Below, one piece after another: positions 14,309 through 14,650 of a DNA stretch of 14,650 nucleotides; positions within the stretch are counted from its first letter, which is position 1, and every line of letters starts with the position of its first letter. This stretch comes from Bacteroidales bacterium (lineage in GTDB: Bacteria > Bacteroidota > Bacteroidia > Bacteroidales > WCHB1-69): NCBI GenBank assembly GCA_031257735.1, contig JAIROC010000299.1, positions 1 through 14,650 on the forward strand, written 5' to 3'. The notes beneath the pieces are model-generated. The model ran no database searches and was not told the DNA's origin. It was given only the letters and a program-made list of their open reading frames with translations. Made by a program: the position numbers and the translations under genes.

Positions 14309-14476
14309 GTCCAAACAACGCTGTCATTGCAGGCTTAACCCACAATGACGGTACTATTGGTTTGTTTTTCACTATTTTATTCTGTTCATTCTGAAAATTA
14401 CCTACGCTGCTCTTACGGGTGCTTCAGTCGTGCCTCCTTCGCAATGACGGCATTGTTTGGATGGCATTGATGATTA
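14309..14476. repeat. Second, diverged member of the 3830-4202 repeat family
   Basis: Terminal arms 14309-14330 and 14441-14462 are reverse complements at 19 of 22 positions. Reading the right end in reverse complement gives GTAATCATCAATGCC, TCCAAACAA, GCCGTCATT and then CACCCGTAAGAGCAGCG, in the same order as in the left arm of the large inverted repeat at 3850-3920. The interior differs and lacks the GAGACGGTGC palindrome. No gene is present, so it is a dispersed non-coding element. Confidence 0.8.
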
Positions 14477-14477
14477 C

Positions 14478-14650
14478 CCTCGTTCGGACGAGGTTCTACC
14501 TCGTTCGATCTATCCAAGCAGGCTGTGCCTGCATTTATTTTTAAAACGTTTTCCATTTCAACATATACTACTGACATTTATTATTTTTTTACTCTGCAGG
14601 TAGAACCTGCAAGGATAATCCGAACGAGGTAGAACCTCGTCCGAACGGAG
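14478..14650. repeat. Inverted repeat built of short triloop hairpins
   Basis: Arms 14478-14507 and 14621-14650 are reverse complements at 28 of 30 positions; the right one runs to the window edge, so the element may extend further. Four 5-6-bp stems with 3-base loops are nested inside: CGAGGT-TCT-ACCTCG (14489-14503), GCAGGC-TGT-GCCTGC (14518-14532), GCAGGT-AGA-ACCTGC (14596-14610) and GAGGT-AGA-ACCTC (within the right arm). The middle is AT-rich and has no gene. It directly abuts the preceding repeat element, making a composite repeat patch. Confidence 0.85.

Overview
The window looks like a chromosomal segment from a low-GC member of the Bacteroidota, most likely order Bacteroidales. Three things point there. 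A DUF4837-type lipoprotein opens the window. Promoter-like sequences of the Bacteroides type (TAnnTTTG) precede four transcription units. Most start codons lack a clear Shine-Dalgarno sequence. I cannot name a genus. No tRNA, rRNA, CRISPR array, transposase, prophage or plasmid gene is visible; gene content is mostly housekeeping and membrane or transport functions.

Layout. (1) 1-3828, plus strand: a tight three-gene run of a DUF4837 lipoprotein (5' end outside the window), a 510-residue exported protein of unknown function, and a MATE-family exporter. (2) 3829-4246: a convergent gap filled by a large imperfect inverted repeat with nested hairpins, followed by a 7-bp tandem repeat that runs into the mtaB stop codon. 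(3) 4247-8128, minus strand: a compact four-gene operon, read from right to left as a BadF/NagK-type amino-sugar kinase, a stand-alone lysine-ketoglutarate-reductase-like protein, a small two-helix membrane protein, and the tRNA methylthiotransferase MtaB. (4) 8129-8665: a 537-bp divergent intergenic region packed with TGTAAAC/TGTAAAT-like motifs, many spaced 10-12 bp apart, between two outward promoter-like elements. (5) 8666-9217, plus strand: an XRE-type DNA-binding protein. (6) 9237-11729, minus strand: pckA followed 6 bp later by an LpxL/HtrB-like acyltransferase. (7) 11800-13029, minus strand: an MFS exporter. (8) 13213-14133, minus strand: a CorA-family metal transporter. (9) 14134-14650: a gene-free end holding a second member of the repeat family from region 2 and a different, hairpin-built inverted repeat.

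The genes do not make up one obvious pathway. The kinase (amino-sugar/peptidoglycan salvage), the saccharopine-type reductase (amino acids), pckA (gluconeogenesis or anaplerotic CO2 fixation) and the acyltransferase (outer-membrane lipid) describe core metabolism and envelope upkeep. The most unusual features are non-coding. One is the phased TGTAAAY array between the kinase operon and the XRE regulator, with the same heptamer over-represented in flanking genes. Another is the set of nested palindromic elements at 3830-4202 and 14309-14650. The third is a shared 9-mer (TGCGTCAGC) next to two unrelated heptanucleotide tandem repeats.
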